Shown piece by piece: positions 41,868 to 50,413 of a stretch of DNA of 64,000 nucleotides. Each line of letters starts with the position of its first letter. Within the stretch, counting starts at the first letter, position 1. The position numbers and the translations under genes are program-made. The DNA comes from Thermoanaerobaculum aquaticum (GTDB lineage Bacteria; Acidobacteriota; Thermoanaerobaculia; Thermoanaerobaculales; Thermoanaerobaculaceae). Below the pieces are notes generated by a model. That model was not told the DNA's origin. It ran no database searches and worked only from the letters and a program-made list of their open reading frames with translations. The stretch lies in NCBI RefSeq assembly GCF_000687145.1, contig NZ_JMFG01000005.1, positions 51,596 to 115,595 of the forward strand, read 5' to 3'.

Positions 41868-44100
41868 GGTGGGCTGGGAGCTCTCCCTGTGGGGAGCCGG
41901 GGTGGTGCTTTCCGCCTTTGCCTTTGGTGCCCTGGAGGTGGTTCCCCCTTGGGCCTGGCTGGCTTTGTCTCTCGGTGCAGTGGCAAGCTTTTCCTGCGCC
42001 CTCTTATCCCCAAGGCGCCTGGTTTTCTGGTTTTTCCTTGGCGTTTGCTTGGCGGGGGCGTTAACCCTTGCTTCCGGGCCAACCATGGGCAGGGAGGAGA
42101 GGCGGCCGGTGCGGTTTTCCGGGGTGGTTCGGGACGGCTTCCGCCCGGTGGAAACCGGCTGGAGCACCCGCCTTCGGGTTTTGACGGTGGAAGGCCCCTC
42201 CGGACCTGAAAACGTGCGACGGGAGCTTTCCCTCACCGTGGGCGGATCGGCCTCCCCGGAAAACCTCCCCGCCCCGGGCTCGCGGGTGGAGGGGGCCGGG
42301 GAGCTGGTGCAGCGGGGGAGAAGGCAAAGCCTGTGGGTCAAAACCCCGCGGCTTTTGCAGCTGCAGGGCCATCCGGGGGGCGTTGACGCCTTTCGCGAAG
42401 AGGCCCGCTGGCGTCTTGTGGAAACGGCCGGCTTTTCCCTGCAACGCCAGCGGGCAGCCACCCTGGCGGCGGCTTTGGTGCTGGGGCGACGGGAGCAGCT
42501 TCTGGAGGAGGAAACCCAAACCCTGCGGCAGGCGGGCCTAGGTCACCTGCTGGCGGTTTCCGGCTTGCACGTGGGTCTGGTGGCCGGGCTTTTCTGGACG
42601 CTCTTTTTGCTTTTGGGGCTTTCGCCCAGGACCCGCCGCTGGCTTTTGATTCCGGTGGTGGTGGGTTTTGCCTGGCTTTCGGGAGGGGCGCCGCCGGTGC
42701 GCCGGGCGGCGGGGGCGGCGGTGCTGCTGCTCGTTGCCCGGCAGCTGGGGCGTCCTTTGGAGCTTTTGCCGACCTTTTGGGGGGTGGTGGGGCTTTTGGT
42801 GCTGGTGGAGCCGGGGCTCGTGTGGGATGTGGGCTTTGAGCTTTCGGCGGGCATTGCCCTGGCGCTGGTGCGCTTCTTGCCGGAGCTGAAGGATCTTCTT
42901 GGTGGGGGTCGGTTTGGGACAGCTGTCTCGGTGGCCGCGGTGGCGCAGGTGGCCTCCCTTCCCCTTTCCGGGCTGCACTTTGGCATACTCCCGCCCCTGG
43001 GCATGGTTTGTAACCTGCTGGCGGTGCCTGTGGCTACGGTCATGGTGGGTTTGTCCTTAGCGGCTTTGGCCCTGGCCTGGCTTTTTTCTCCTTTGGCCGA
43101 GCTTTGCCTGGATGGGGTGGGCTTTGGGGCTTTGATCCTCCAGCTTTTGGCGGGTTGGGGCGCAAAGGTGCTGTGGGCTTTTCCTCCGCTCCCCTGGGGC
43201 TTGCAGGCTTTTCTCTTGCTGCTCTTCGTGGCGGCGCTTTTGCCCTGGCGGGGGGCGCTGGGGGCGGCCCTGGGCGTGGTGGTGATGACGGCGTTCCTGG
43301 TGGCGCGGGCTTACCTGCCCCCTTCAAAGCCGCAGGTGGCCATGCTGCCGGTGCGTCAGGGCATGGCGCTGTTGGTTTCGGGAAGGGAGGGAAGGCTTCT
43401 GGTGGATGCCGGCCGCGCCAGCCGGGAGGCGCTGGGGGCTTTGGCTTGGTGGCGGGGCGCTAAGCTGGATGCTCTCGTGCTCACCCACCCCGACGCCGAT
43501 CACGTGGGGGGCGCGGAAGCGGTTGTTTCCGTGCTCCGTCCCCGTTTTTTGATGCTTCCAGCCTTGTTCTGGCAGCGCAGCGAGTTTCTGCCCCTGCGTT
43601 GGCAGGCGGAAAAGCGCGGCGTTGCGGTGGTGCCGCTTTTCCCTGGCCAGCGCGTGAGAGTGGGCGATGTGGTCTGCGACGTGCTGTGGCCGCCGGCCCA
43701 CGGCGATTTGCCTGACAACGACGCTTCCCTGGTGCTGCGGTGCGGCCTGGCGGGGGTGAGCCTCTTGCTGGTGGGGGACCTGGAAAGCACCGGCGAAGAA
43801 AGGCTCTTGGCTTCTGCACAGCCGCTTTTCGCGGATATCCTGCAGGTGGGCCACCACGGGTCCCGCACTTCCACGAGCTGGGCCTTCCTTAAGGTGGTTT
43901 CACCGCGCCTGGCGCTCATCCCCACGGGAACCTCCCCGCACCTGCGGTTCCCCCAACCGGTGGTGGTCAGCCGGTTGCGGCAAGCCAGGGTGCTGGTGCT
44001 TTCGCAAAAGCAGGGCTTCCAGCGGCTCTGGGTGGGGCAGGAAGGGAAGCTGGAGCTGGACACCTCCCCACCGGTGTTTGTGAGGGTTAGCGGTGATTGA
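41833..44100 (+). CDS. comEC: ComEC/Rec2 DNA-uptake channel
   Basis: Inner-membrane channel for uptake of transforming DNA. 755 residues from ATG at 41833 (35 bases inside rlmD); GTG at 41869, just after the rlmD stop, is an alternative. Order: hydrophobic amino end, an OB-like domain, the competence domain with many membrane segments (AGLGHLLAVSGLHVGLVAGLF is the diagnostic stretch), then a metallo-beta-lactamase-like domain (LTHPDADHVGG, LVGDLESTGEE, VGHHGSRTSTSW) that may act on the degraded strand. ComEA and pilus genes are not in this window, so competence is unproven. Confidence 0.9.
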   Translation: MWSWRSSSEKPEVGWELSLWGAGVVLSAFAFGALEVVPPWAWLALSLGAVASFSCALLSPRRLVFWFFLGVCLAGALTLASGPTMGREERRPVRFSGVVRDGFRPVETGWSTRLRVLTVEGPSGPENVRRELSLTVGGSASPENLPAPGSRVEGAGELVQRGRRQSLWVKTPRLLQLQGHPGGVDAFREEARWRLVETAGFSLQRQRAATLAAALVLGRREQLLEEETQTLRQAGLGHLLAVSGLHVGLVAGLFWTLFLLLGLSPRTRRWLLIPVVVGFAWLSGGAPPVRRAAGAAVLLLVARQLGRPLELLPTFWGVVGLLVLVEPGLVWDVGFELSAGIALALVRFLPELKDLLGGGRFGTAVSVAAVAQVASLPLSGLHFGILPPLGMVCNLLAVPVATVMVGLSLAALALAWLFSPLAELCLDGVGFGALILQLLAGWGAKVLWAFPPLPWGLQAFLLLLFVAALLPWRGALGAALGVVVMTAFLVARAYLPPSKPQVAMLPVRQGMALLVSGREGRLLVDAGRASREALGALAWWRGAKLDALVLTHPDADHVGGAEAVVSVLRPRFLMLPALFWQRSEFLPLRWQAEKRGVAVVPLFPGQRVRVGDVVCDVLWPPAHGDLPDNDASLVLRCGLAGVSLLLVGDLESTGEERLLASAQPLFADILQVGHHGSRTSTSWAFLKVVSPRLALIPTGTSPHLRFPQPVVVSRLRQARVLVLSQKQGFQRLWVGQEGKLELDTSPPVFVRVSGD

Positions 44101-45019
44101 GCGCCCGCTTTTGATCGTGGTGGGACCCACCGCCGCCGGCAAGACATGGCTGGGCGCGCAGCTGGCCCTGCGCTTCCACGGCGAGGTGGTCTCCGCCGAT
44201 GCCTTTGCCGTGTACCGGGGGATGGACATCGGCACCGCCAAGCCGGAGCCCGAGCTGCGAAAGCTTGTGCCCCATCACCTCTTGGACGTGGCTTCCCCCA
44301 CCGAGCGTTACTCCGCCGGGCAGTTTCTGCGGGATGCCGACAGCGTCATTGCCGAAATTGACCGGCGCGGGCGACAACCGGTGGTGGTGGGGGGCACGCT
44401 GTTTTACGTGCACGCCTTGCTTTACGGGCTTTTCCCCGAACCCCCTAAGGACCTCACGCTGCGGGCCCAGCTGGAGGCGGCGTGGGAGCGAGACCCTGAG
44501 GCCCTCCGCCGGGAGCTGGCCCAAAGGGACCCTGAGCTTTTCGCCAGGCTTTCCCCCAACGATCGCCAGCGCATCCTGCGGGCCCTGGAGGTGAGCATTC
44601 TCGCCGGCCGCCCCATGTCCGAGCTGTGGGCACAAAGCCCTTCCTCCGGCCCGCGGTACCGCTTTTGCTTGCTGGCCTGCTGCCCGCCGCGACCGGCCCT
44701 CCATGCTAGGATTGCCGCCAGGGTGGAGACAATGTTTGCTCGCGGTTTGGTAGATGAGACCCGTAGGCTCTTGGAGTCCGGTGTGGCCCCTACGGCCCAC
44801 GCTTTGAAGGCCATCGGCTACCGCGAGGCGGTGAGGGTGGTGCAGGGGGAGTGGTCGGAAACCCAGGCCCGGCAAGCCACGGTGGTGGCCACCCGCCAGT
44901 TGGCCAAGAGGCAGCTTACCTGGCTGCGCGGCGAGGCTGGGGTACAGTGGCTTGCGGGTTTTGGCGAAGAAGTGCTGGAACAAGCCAGTGCCTTATGGGA
45001 GGCGTGTCGTGGAGAATAA
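44093..45019 (+). CDS. miaA: tRNA dimethylallyltransferase
   Basis: Transfers a dimethylallyl group to adenosine 37 of tRNAs reading UNN codons. 308 residues with P-loop G11-PTAAGK-T18, SADAFAVYRGMDIGTAKP, the HHLLDV segment, and the later LKAIGYREAVRV motif. GTG at 44093 overlaps the comEC stop by eight bases. hfq overlaps its end, the classical miaA-hfq pair. Confidence 0.95.
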   Translation: MIERPLLIVVGPTAAGKTWLGAQLALRFHGEVVSADAFAVYRGMDIGTAKPEPELRKLVPHHLLDVASPTERYSAGQFLRDADSVIAEIDRRGRQPVVVGGTLFYVHALLYGLFPEPPKDLTLRAQLEAAWERDPEALRRELAQRDPELFARLSPNDRQRILRALEVSILAGRPMSELWAQSPSSGPRYRFCLLACCPPRPALHARIAARVETMFARGLVDETRRLLESGVAPTAHALKAIGYREAVRVVQGEWSETQARQATVVATRQLAKRQLTWLRGEAGVQWLAGFGEEVLEQASALWEACRGE

Positions 45020-45248
45020 CCAGCAGAAACCGTCCATGGACGTGCAGGATAGCTTCTTGGCCACCTTGCGCCGGGAGGGCAAGCCGGTCTTCGTGTACCT
45101 CCTCACCGGTAAGCGCTTGACCGGTTTCATCAAGCGCTTCGATCGCTACTGTTTGGTGGTGGAAAGCCACGGCCAGGAGCATTTGGTGTTCAAGCACGCC
45201 GTGGCTTCCCTGTGCTTGGCGCGGGGGGAGGGGGAGGGTGGTTCGTAG
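45009..45248 (+). CDS. hfq: RNA chaperone Hfq
   Basis: Sm-like hexamer that pairs small RNAs with mRNAs. 79 residues from GTG at 45009; the frame extends upstream inside miaA, but the Hfq domain starts with VQDSFLATLRREGKPV. Sm1 is VFVYLLTGKRLTGFIKRFD, and Sm2 is VFKHAVASL, with the KHA in place of the usual YKHA. The carboxyl tail is very short (ARGEGEGGS), as in Hfq proteins lacking the long disordered tail. Overlaps both miaA and the following lipoprotein gene. Confidence 0.93.
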   Translation: MENNQQKPSMDVQDSFLATLRREGKPVFVYLLTGKRLTGFIKRFDRYCLVVESHGQEHLVFKHAVASLCLARGEGEGGS

Positions 45249-46452
45249 GGGTTGGGCGCTGGCGTTTTGTTTGGTGGTGGCTGCTTGCGCCACCACCCCC
45301 AAGGGACGTGGAGTTCTCCCGGATTTGGATTTGGACAAAGCACCCTGGCCCATAACCGCAGCGCAAAAGAAAATGGCCCAAAAGGTTTGGGCGCTGGCCG
45401 ATGCCGGAGATCTGAAAGCGGCGCAGAGCAAGCTTTCGGGCTTGCCCGGGGAGCACCCGATTCGCCTGTTTTTGCAGCTGGAAATTGCTTTTGCCGCCGG
45501 TGAACTGGGCCTTTGGCCGAAAGTTTTGGCCTTTGCGGAGGGTGCCCCCTCCTACCGGCCGGCGTGGGAGCTGGCGGTTCTGGTGGGGGAACGGGAAGGT
45601 GAGCTTCTTGGCGCATCCGAGGCGGCAAAAAAGGTGGCGGAGCTTTCCGGGCAGGCGCGCTTTCGCAAGCGCTCGGAAGAGCTGCGTTTGCGGTATTTGG
45701 CGGCCAGCGAGGAGCAAATCAAAGCCCTTCTGGCCAGCGGCGAGGCCGCCAAAGCCTTGGAGCACGCGCGGTCGCTGCTTTCCCGCTTTCCCGACCACCG
45801 GCCTCTGCGGGAGCTTGCGGTGCGGGCAGCGCTTTCGGCAGGAAAAACCGACGAAGCCAAGCTGCTGGTCTTGCCGCTCCCCGAGGACGGGCCGGGGCTG
45901 GAGCTGAAGGCGCAAGTGGCGGCGGCCGAAAAGCGGTGGGACCTGGCCGCCGAGCTGTACCGCCGCTTGCCGGCGGACTTTCCGGGCCGTTGCGCCAAGC
46001 TGCGGCAAGCGGAAGAGCAGGCCCGGTGGCAAAGAGCCCCCGGAAGGGTGGTCAAGGCTTCAGCGTCCGCCCGTCTTTCCCGGGGGGAGCTGGCCATCCT
46101 CGTGGTGTTTTACTTTCCCCAGGTGGCGGAAAAGGCCACTGGCCCGGCCCCGCTTTTTGAGGATCTGGTGGGCCATCCCGCCCAGGAGGAAGCCCTCGTC
46201 CTGGTGCGGGCCGGCATTATGGCCGGCGACCCGCTGACCCGCCGGTTTGGCCCTTCCCGGGCGGTTTCGCGGCGGGAGCTGGAGGCCGTGGTGCAGCGGC
46301 TGGGTCAGGCTTTAGGCCTTGCCAACCTGGCAGTCTGCCAGGCTAACGCCGCCGGCAACGGCTGTGTGCCCCTGCCCGCCGGGGAGCGGGGCTTTTCTGG
46401 TGAGGATGCGGTCCGCCTTTTGGTGGGCATCCGGGAGAAACTGCTATGTTAA
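45238..46452 (+). CDS. TPR-type lipoprotein of unknown function
   Basis: 404 residues. Signal peptide with lipobox (FCLVVAACATT) predicts a lipid-anchored envelope protein. The middle is helical and repeat-like (KVWALADAGDLKAAQSKLSG, AAKALEHARSLLSRFPDHRPL, DLAAELYRRLP), fitting tetratricopeptide repeats. The last ~130 residues form a separate domain with SRGELAILVVFYFPQVAEK and RFGPSRAVSRRELEAVVQR, like S-layer-homology or similar helical units. GTG at 45238 overlaps hfq by 11 bases, and the crp-like gene overlaps its end. Confidence 0.7.
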   Translation: MVRRGWALAFCLVVAACATTPKGRGVLPDLDLDKAPWPITAAQKKMAQKVWALADAGDLKAAQSKLSGLPGEHPIRLFLQLEIAFAAGELGLWPKVLAFAEGAPSYRPAWELAVLVGEREGELLGASEAAKKVAELSGQARFRKRSEELRLRYLAASEEQIKALLASGEAAKALEHARSLLSRFPDHRPLRELAVRAALSAGKTDEAKLLVLPLPEDGPGLELKAQVAAAEKRWDLAAELYRRLPADFPGRCAKLRQAEEQARWQRAPGRVVKASASARLSRGELAILVVFYFPQVAEKATGPAPLFEDLVGHPAQEEALVLVRAGIMAGDPLTRRFGPSRAVSRRELEAVVQRLGQALGLANLAVCQANAAGNGCVPLPAGERGFSGEDAVRLLVGIREKLLC

Positions 46453-47126
46453 CCGTGGAAGAGCTTTTGGCTTCATCACCCCTTTTCTCGGGGTTAGGCC
46501 AGGGGGAGCTGGCGGCCTTGGCGCGCACCGCCCAAAGGCTGGAGTACGAGCCGGACGAGGTCATCTTCCACATGAACTCCCTGGGGGATGGTCTGTACCT
46601 CTTGGCTTCCGGGCGGGTGAAGGTGGTGGTGCCTTCGCCGGAAGGCAAGGAGGTGATTCTGGCCACCTTGGGCCCCGGCGCCTTTTTTGGGGAAATGTCG
46701 CTCATTGACGATGAACCGCGTTCGGCTTCGGTGGTGGCGCAGCTACCTTCGGTGGTTTACCGCGTGCACCGCCAAGATTTCGCTCGTTTTTTGGAAAGCT
46801 CGCCGTCCGTGGCCCGCGCCCTCCTGCGCGAGCTTTCTCGCCGCTTGCGGCGGGCCAATGCCCACATGGAAAACCTGGTGAGCATGGACGTTTTGGGGCG
46901 ATTGGCGCGCTACCTCATGGAGCTGGCGCGTGAGCACGGAGAGGTCCTGGGCAACGGCTGGGTGGCGGTGCGCCGACCCACCCACCACGACATTGCGGCG
47001 GCCATTGGCACCACCCGGGAAACCGTCACCCGGCTCATGAGCGAGCTGGAGTCCCGGGGGCTGGTGATGGTGGAGGGCAAGATGGCGTACATCCGGGAGG
47101 AAACCTTGCGGAGGGAAGGGGTGTGA
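46446..47126 (+). CDS. Crp/Fnr-family transcriptional regulator
   Basis: 226 residues. Amino-terminal cyclic-nucleotide-binding-type domain (GDGLYLLASGRVKVVV, GPGAFFGEMSLIDDEPRSASVVA) followed by a dimer helix and a winged helix with DIAAAIGTTRETVTRLMSELESRG as the recognition unit. The phosphate-cassette region FFGEMSLIDDEPRSA resembles that of cAMP-binding members, but ligand choice cannot be certain. It lacks the amino-terminal cysteines of oxygen-sensing FNR. Overlaps the lipoprotein gene by seven bases and the pgsA-like gene by four. Its targets are unknown. Confidence 0.9.
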   Translation: MLTVEELLASSPLFSGLGQGELAALARTAQRLEYEPDEVIFHMNSLGDGLYLLASGRVKVVVPSPEGKEVILATLGPGAFFGEMSLIDDEPRSASVVAQLPSVVYRVHRQDFARFLESSPSVARALLRELSRRLRRANAHMENLVSMDVLGRLARYLMELAREHGEVLGNGWVAVRRPTHHDIAAAIGTTRETVTRLMSELESRGLVMVEGKMAYIREETLRREGV

Positions 47127-47767
47127 AGGAGGGAAGCGGCGCCCGCAAAGCGGTGGGGGGTGTGGCCCAGCGCGCTGCACAAGAGGTGCGTGTGGCTTTG
47201 CGTCCGTACACCATTCCCAACGGCATAACGCTTTTGCGCCTGGTGTTGGTACCGCTCTTTGCCTTGGCCATCGTGGAGCGTAACTACACCTGGGCGTTGG
47301 TGATCTTTTGCCTGGCTGGGCTTTCCGATGCCTTAGATGGAGCCTTGGCCCGCTGGCTTTCGGCACGCTCGCTTTTGGGCACGTATTTGGATCCCATTGC
47401 CGACAAGGCCCTCTTGGTCACTGCCTACATTGTGCTCACCTGGCCGGCCCCCGGGGTGGTGAGCATCCCCGTGTGGTTGACGGTCATTGCCCTTTCCCGG
47501 GACGTGCTCATCGTGCTGGTGGCGCTGTTGCTTTACCTGGGAGCGGGCATTCGCGAGTTTTCGCCTTCGCTTTTGGGAAAGGCCACCACGGTGGCGCACA
47601 TTGCCACGGTGGGCTTGGTGGTGGTGGCCAACCTCCGTCCCATTGATGAGTTTTGGCTTTCGCTTCTCTTTTACACCGCTTTTGCCCTCACGCTGCTTTC
47701 CGGCTTGCACTACTTGGCCCGGGCGGCAGCGCAAGTGGAGAGGTTGCACGATGCCCGCGGACAGTAG
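47123..47767 (+). CDS. pgsA: CDP-alcohol phosphatidyltransferase (PgsA-like)
   Basis: Inner-membrane enzyme making phosphatidylglycerol phosphate from CDP-diacylglycerol and glycerol 3-phosphate, or a close relative. 214 residues. The family motif D-x2-D-G-x2-A-R-x8-G-x3-D-x3-D is complete in SDALDGALARWLSARSLLG and its continuation TYLDPIAD. About five to six membrane segments follow. The IPNGITLLRLVLVPLFAL start is characteristic of PgsA; cardiolipin-type or other alcohol transferases remain possible. GTG at 47123 overlaps the Crp gene; the transporter gene starts 17 bases before its end. Confidence 0.85.
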   Translation: MKEGSGARKAVGGVAQRAAQEVRVALRPYTIPNGITLLRLVLVPLFALAIVERNYTWALVIFCLAGLSDALDGALARWLSARSLLGTYLDPIADKALLVTAYIVLTWPAPGVVSIPVWLTVIALSRDVLIVLVALLLYLGAGIREFSPSLLGKATTVAHIATVGLVVVANLRPIDEFWLSLLFYTAFALTLLSGLHYLARAAAQVERLHDARGQ

Positions 47768-49082
47768 CCAGAAGCTGCGCGTGTTCCTGGTGGTGGGCGG
47801 GGCGGCCCTGCTCTTTGGTGTGGTCTTTGCCTGGTCCAAGCCTTTGTTTCCGCTTCTGGTGGGGTTTTTCCTGGCGTACCTCGCTCATCCCCTGGCCTCG
47901 TGGTTTGCCCGCCACCGCTTGCCGCGCATCCTGGGGTTTGTGGTGGTGCTTTTGGTGCTTTTGGGGCTTCTGGCGCTGGTGCTGTTGGTTTTCCTGCCGG
48001 CGGTGGTGCATGAGCTTTCGGCCGCCGCATCCAAGCTCCCCACCTGGCAGGAGGTGCTCCACGAGCGCCTGGAGCCGCTGCTTGCCGATGCCCAACGGCG
48101 CTACCCCGAAGCCTTCGGGGTCATTTCGCAAAAGGTCACCGCGTACTTTCAGGAAAAGCTGCCGCAACTGGCCCCGCGGCTGGCAGCCTGGCTGGGGCAG
48201 GTGGTGCTTTCCTCGCTGTCGCTGGTTTCAGCGCTTTTGGGGCTGGTGGTGTCCCTGGTCATTGGCGCGTACCTCACCGCCGATTTCCCCAAGTTCTTGA
48301 CCACCCTTCGGTTGCTCATCCCGCGGCCGGTGTTGCCCACGGTGGAAGCGGTGGCCCTGGAGGTGCACCAGGTGCTGGGGGCCTTTTTCCGGGGGCAGCT
48401 GCTGGTGGCGTTGGCTTTGGCCCTCATGTACACGGGGGGCCTGGCGCTGGTGGGGGCGCCCCTGGCGCTGGTGGTTGGGCCTCTGGCGGGTTTGCTTTCT
48501 CTGGTGCCGTACCTGGGCTTGGTGGTGGGGGCGGGCTTGGCGGTGCTCCTGACGCTTCTGGAACACCAGGACCTCCTGCACCCGCTCCTGGCGCTTTTGG
48601 TTTTCGTGGTGGCCCAAAACGTGGAAGGGTGGGTTTTGACCCCCAAGCTGGTGGGCAAGGGCGTGGGCTTGCACCCGGTCTGGGTGCTGGTGGCCCTGCT
48701 TTTGGGCGGTGAGCTTTTCGGCATTACCGGCGTGGTGGTGGCGGTACCGGTGGCGGCGGCGCTGCGGGTGGTGCTGGTGCGGGCTTTGGCTGCGTACCGG
48801 GCCAGCACGCTTTACCGCGGCGAGCCGGTGGAAGCGGTGCTTTACGTGCGGCCCAGCTGCCGTTTGTGCCAGGAACTGGAGGCCTTCCTGCCTGCCCTGG
48901 CCGAGCTTTACGGCCTGGCGGTGCGGGAGGTGAACGTGGAGGAGGACACCAGTTTGCTCTCCCAGTACGGCGAAAAGGTGCCGGTGCTGGCGGTGAAGGG
49001 GCAGGTTTTGGTGTGCGGAAGGACAAGCCCGGAGGAACTGGCCGGCAAGCTGCGCGAGCTTTTGGGAGGAAGTAGTGATTGA
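47751..49082 (+). CDS. AI-2E/PerM-family transporter fused to a glutaredoxin-like domain
   Basis: 443 residues from ATG at 47751. The first ~350 residues are an AI-2E (PerM, YdiK) type integral membrane protein with about eight hydrophobic segments, a periplasmic helical loop (SAAASKLPTWQEVLHERLEP) and the closing LVGKGVGLHPVWVLVALLLGG, which is the family signature. Members export autoinducer-2 or act as Na+/H+ antiporters, so the substrate is open. The last ~85 residues form a thioredoxin/glutaredoxin-like domain (EAVLYVRPSCRLCQELEAFL), with the CxxC at C370 and C373 and VPVLAVKGQVLVCG. This fusion is unusual; the reading is continuous, without frameshift. Confidence 0.8.
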   Translation: MPADSSQKLRVFLVVGGAALLFGVVFAWSKPLFPLLVGFFLAYLAHPLASWFARHRLPRILGFVVVLLVLLGLLALVLLVFLPAVVHELSAAASKLPTWQEVLHERLEPLLADAQRRYPEAFGVISQKVTAYFQEKLPQLAPRLAAWLGQVVLSSLSLVSALLGLVVSLVIGAYLTADFPKFLTTLRLLIPRPVLPTVEAVALEVHQVLGAFFRGQLLVALALALMYTGGLALVGAPLALVVGPLAGLLSLVPYLGLVVGAGLAVLLTLLEHQDLLHPLLALLVFVVAQNVEGWVLTPKLVGKGVGLHPVWVLVALLLGGELFGITGVVVAVPVAAALRVVLVRALAAYRASTLYRGEPVEAVLYVRPSCRLCQELEAFLPALAELYGLAVREVNVEEDTSLLSQYGEKVPVLAVKGQVLVCGRTSPEELAGKLRELLGGSSD

Positions 49083-50394
49083 ACGGCGAAAGCTTTTAGG
49101 GGGTCACTACGCCGCCGTGCTGGAAGCCCCCGAGGTTTACAGGGCCAGGCGGCAGCGGGTGGTGGAGGCGTTGGGGGAGCGGGGGGTGGCGGTGCTCCTT
49201 GGGGCCAGCGATACCCGTTCCTACGGGGATGTGGGCACCTTCCGCCAGGATCCCAGCTTTTTTTACCTCACCGGCGTGGAAATCCCCAACGCCGCCCTTC
49301 TCCTCACCCGGGACCGCGATGAGCTTTACCTGCCCGCCCGCCGTCCGGCTTTGGAAGCGTGGCTGGGCCCCAAGTTTGGCCCGGGGGAAGAGGCGGCCGA
49401 AGCTTTGGGCTTCGGGGCGGTGAAGGACGTGCAAGCCACGGAAGTGGTGGTGGAAGCCAGGAGGCGTCCCGTCCCGGGGTTTGAGGACGTTTTGGCCGAC
49501 CTTTTGGCTTCGGGCGGAGAACTCTGGATCCCGCTGCCCCCAGCGTCCGCTTCGGGGGCGCTGACCCGCGAGCAGCAGCTGGTTTCCCGCCTGCGGGAGC
49601 GGCTGCCCAGCTTCGCGGTGCACGACCTCTCCCCGGTTTTGACGCAACGGCGCTTGCGCAAGGAACCGGGAGAGGTGGCGCTGCTGGCCAAAGCGGTGGA
49701 GATCACCGCCCATGCGGTGAAAGCCGCCGCTGACCTGCTTCGGCCGGGGGTCAGCGAAGCAGCGCTGGAAGGGGCAGCCTACGGCACCCTGCGGCGTCTG
49801 GGCGCGGAAGGCTGGTCCTTTCCCCCCATTGTGGGCTCGGGTTTTGCCGGCTGCGTGCTGCACTACGACCAAAACATCGGCACCTGCCAGGAGGGGGAGC
49901 TGGTGGTGGTGGACATTGGCGCCCGCTACGGCTACTACTGCGGGGACCTCACCCGCACCTTCCCGGTTTCTGGCCGCTTCACGCCCCGTCAGGCGGAGCT
50001 TTACGACGCGGTGCTGGATGCCTACAACGCGGCGGTGGCCTTGCTCCGGCCGGGGCTGAAAATTGCCGACTTGCGCCACGCCGCCTACCAGAGCCTCAAG
50101 GCTTCGGGGCTTGCGGGCCCTTCGGGTGTACCCATTTCCGAGTACTTCATTCACGGTTTGGGGCACTTCCTGGGTCTGGAGGCCCACGACGTGGGCGGGG
50201 AAGGCCCGCTTCTGGAGCCCGGCATGGTGCTCACCGTGGAGCCCGGGATTTACATCTCGGAAGAGGGCATTGGCATCCGCATCGAGGATGACTACCTCAT
50301 CACCGAAGAGGGTGCCCAATGCCTCACGCCCTCCTGGCTCCCCCGGGAGCGGGAAGCGGTGGAAGCGCTGGTCAGCCGGGCAAAGCAGGGGTAA
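49075..50394 (+). CDS. pepP: Xaa-Pro aminopeptidase (M24B, PepP-like)
   Basis: Cytoplasmic metalloprotease removing an amino-terminal residue before proline. 439 residues with an amino-terminal creatinase-like domain (ASDTRSYGDVGTFRQDPSFFYLTG) and a pita-bread catalytic domain. The five metal ligands are in place: the aspartates of VVDIGARYGYYCGDLTRTFP, His in FIHGLGHFLGLEAHD, Glu in LTVEPGIYISEEG and Glu in IRIEDDYLIT. GTG at 49075 overlaps the transporter gene by eight bases. nadA follows after 19 bases. Confidence 0.92.
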   Translation: MIERRKLLGGHYAAVLEAPEVYRARRQRVVEALGERGVAVLLGASDTRSYGDVGTFRQDPSFFYLTGVEIPNAALLLTRDRDELYLPARRPALEAWLGPKFGPGEEAAEALGFGAVKDVQATEVVVEARRRPVPGFEDVLADLLASGGELWIPLPPASASGALTREQQLVSRLRERLPSFAVHDLSPVLTQRRLRKEPGEVALLAKAVEITAHAVKAAADLLRPGVSEAALEGAAYGTLRRLGAEGWSFPPIVGSGFAGCVLHYDQNIGTCQEGELVVVDIGARYGYYCGDLTRTFPVSGRFTPRQAELYDAVLDAYNAAVALLRPGLKIADLRHAAYQSLKASGLAGPSGVPISEYFIHGLGHFLGLEAHDVGGEGPLLEPGMVLTVEPGIYISEEGIGIRIEDDYLITEEGAQCLTPSWLPREREAVEALVSRAKQG

Positions 50395-50413
50395 ACTCCC
50401 CGGCGGGGGGACC

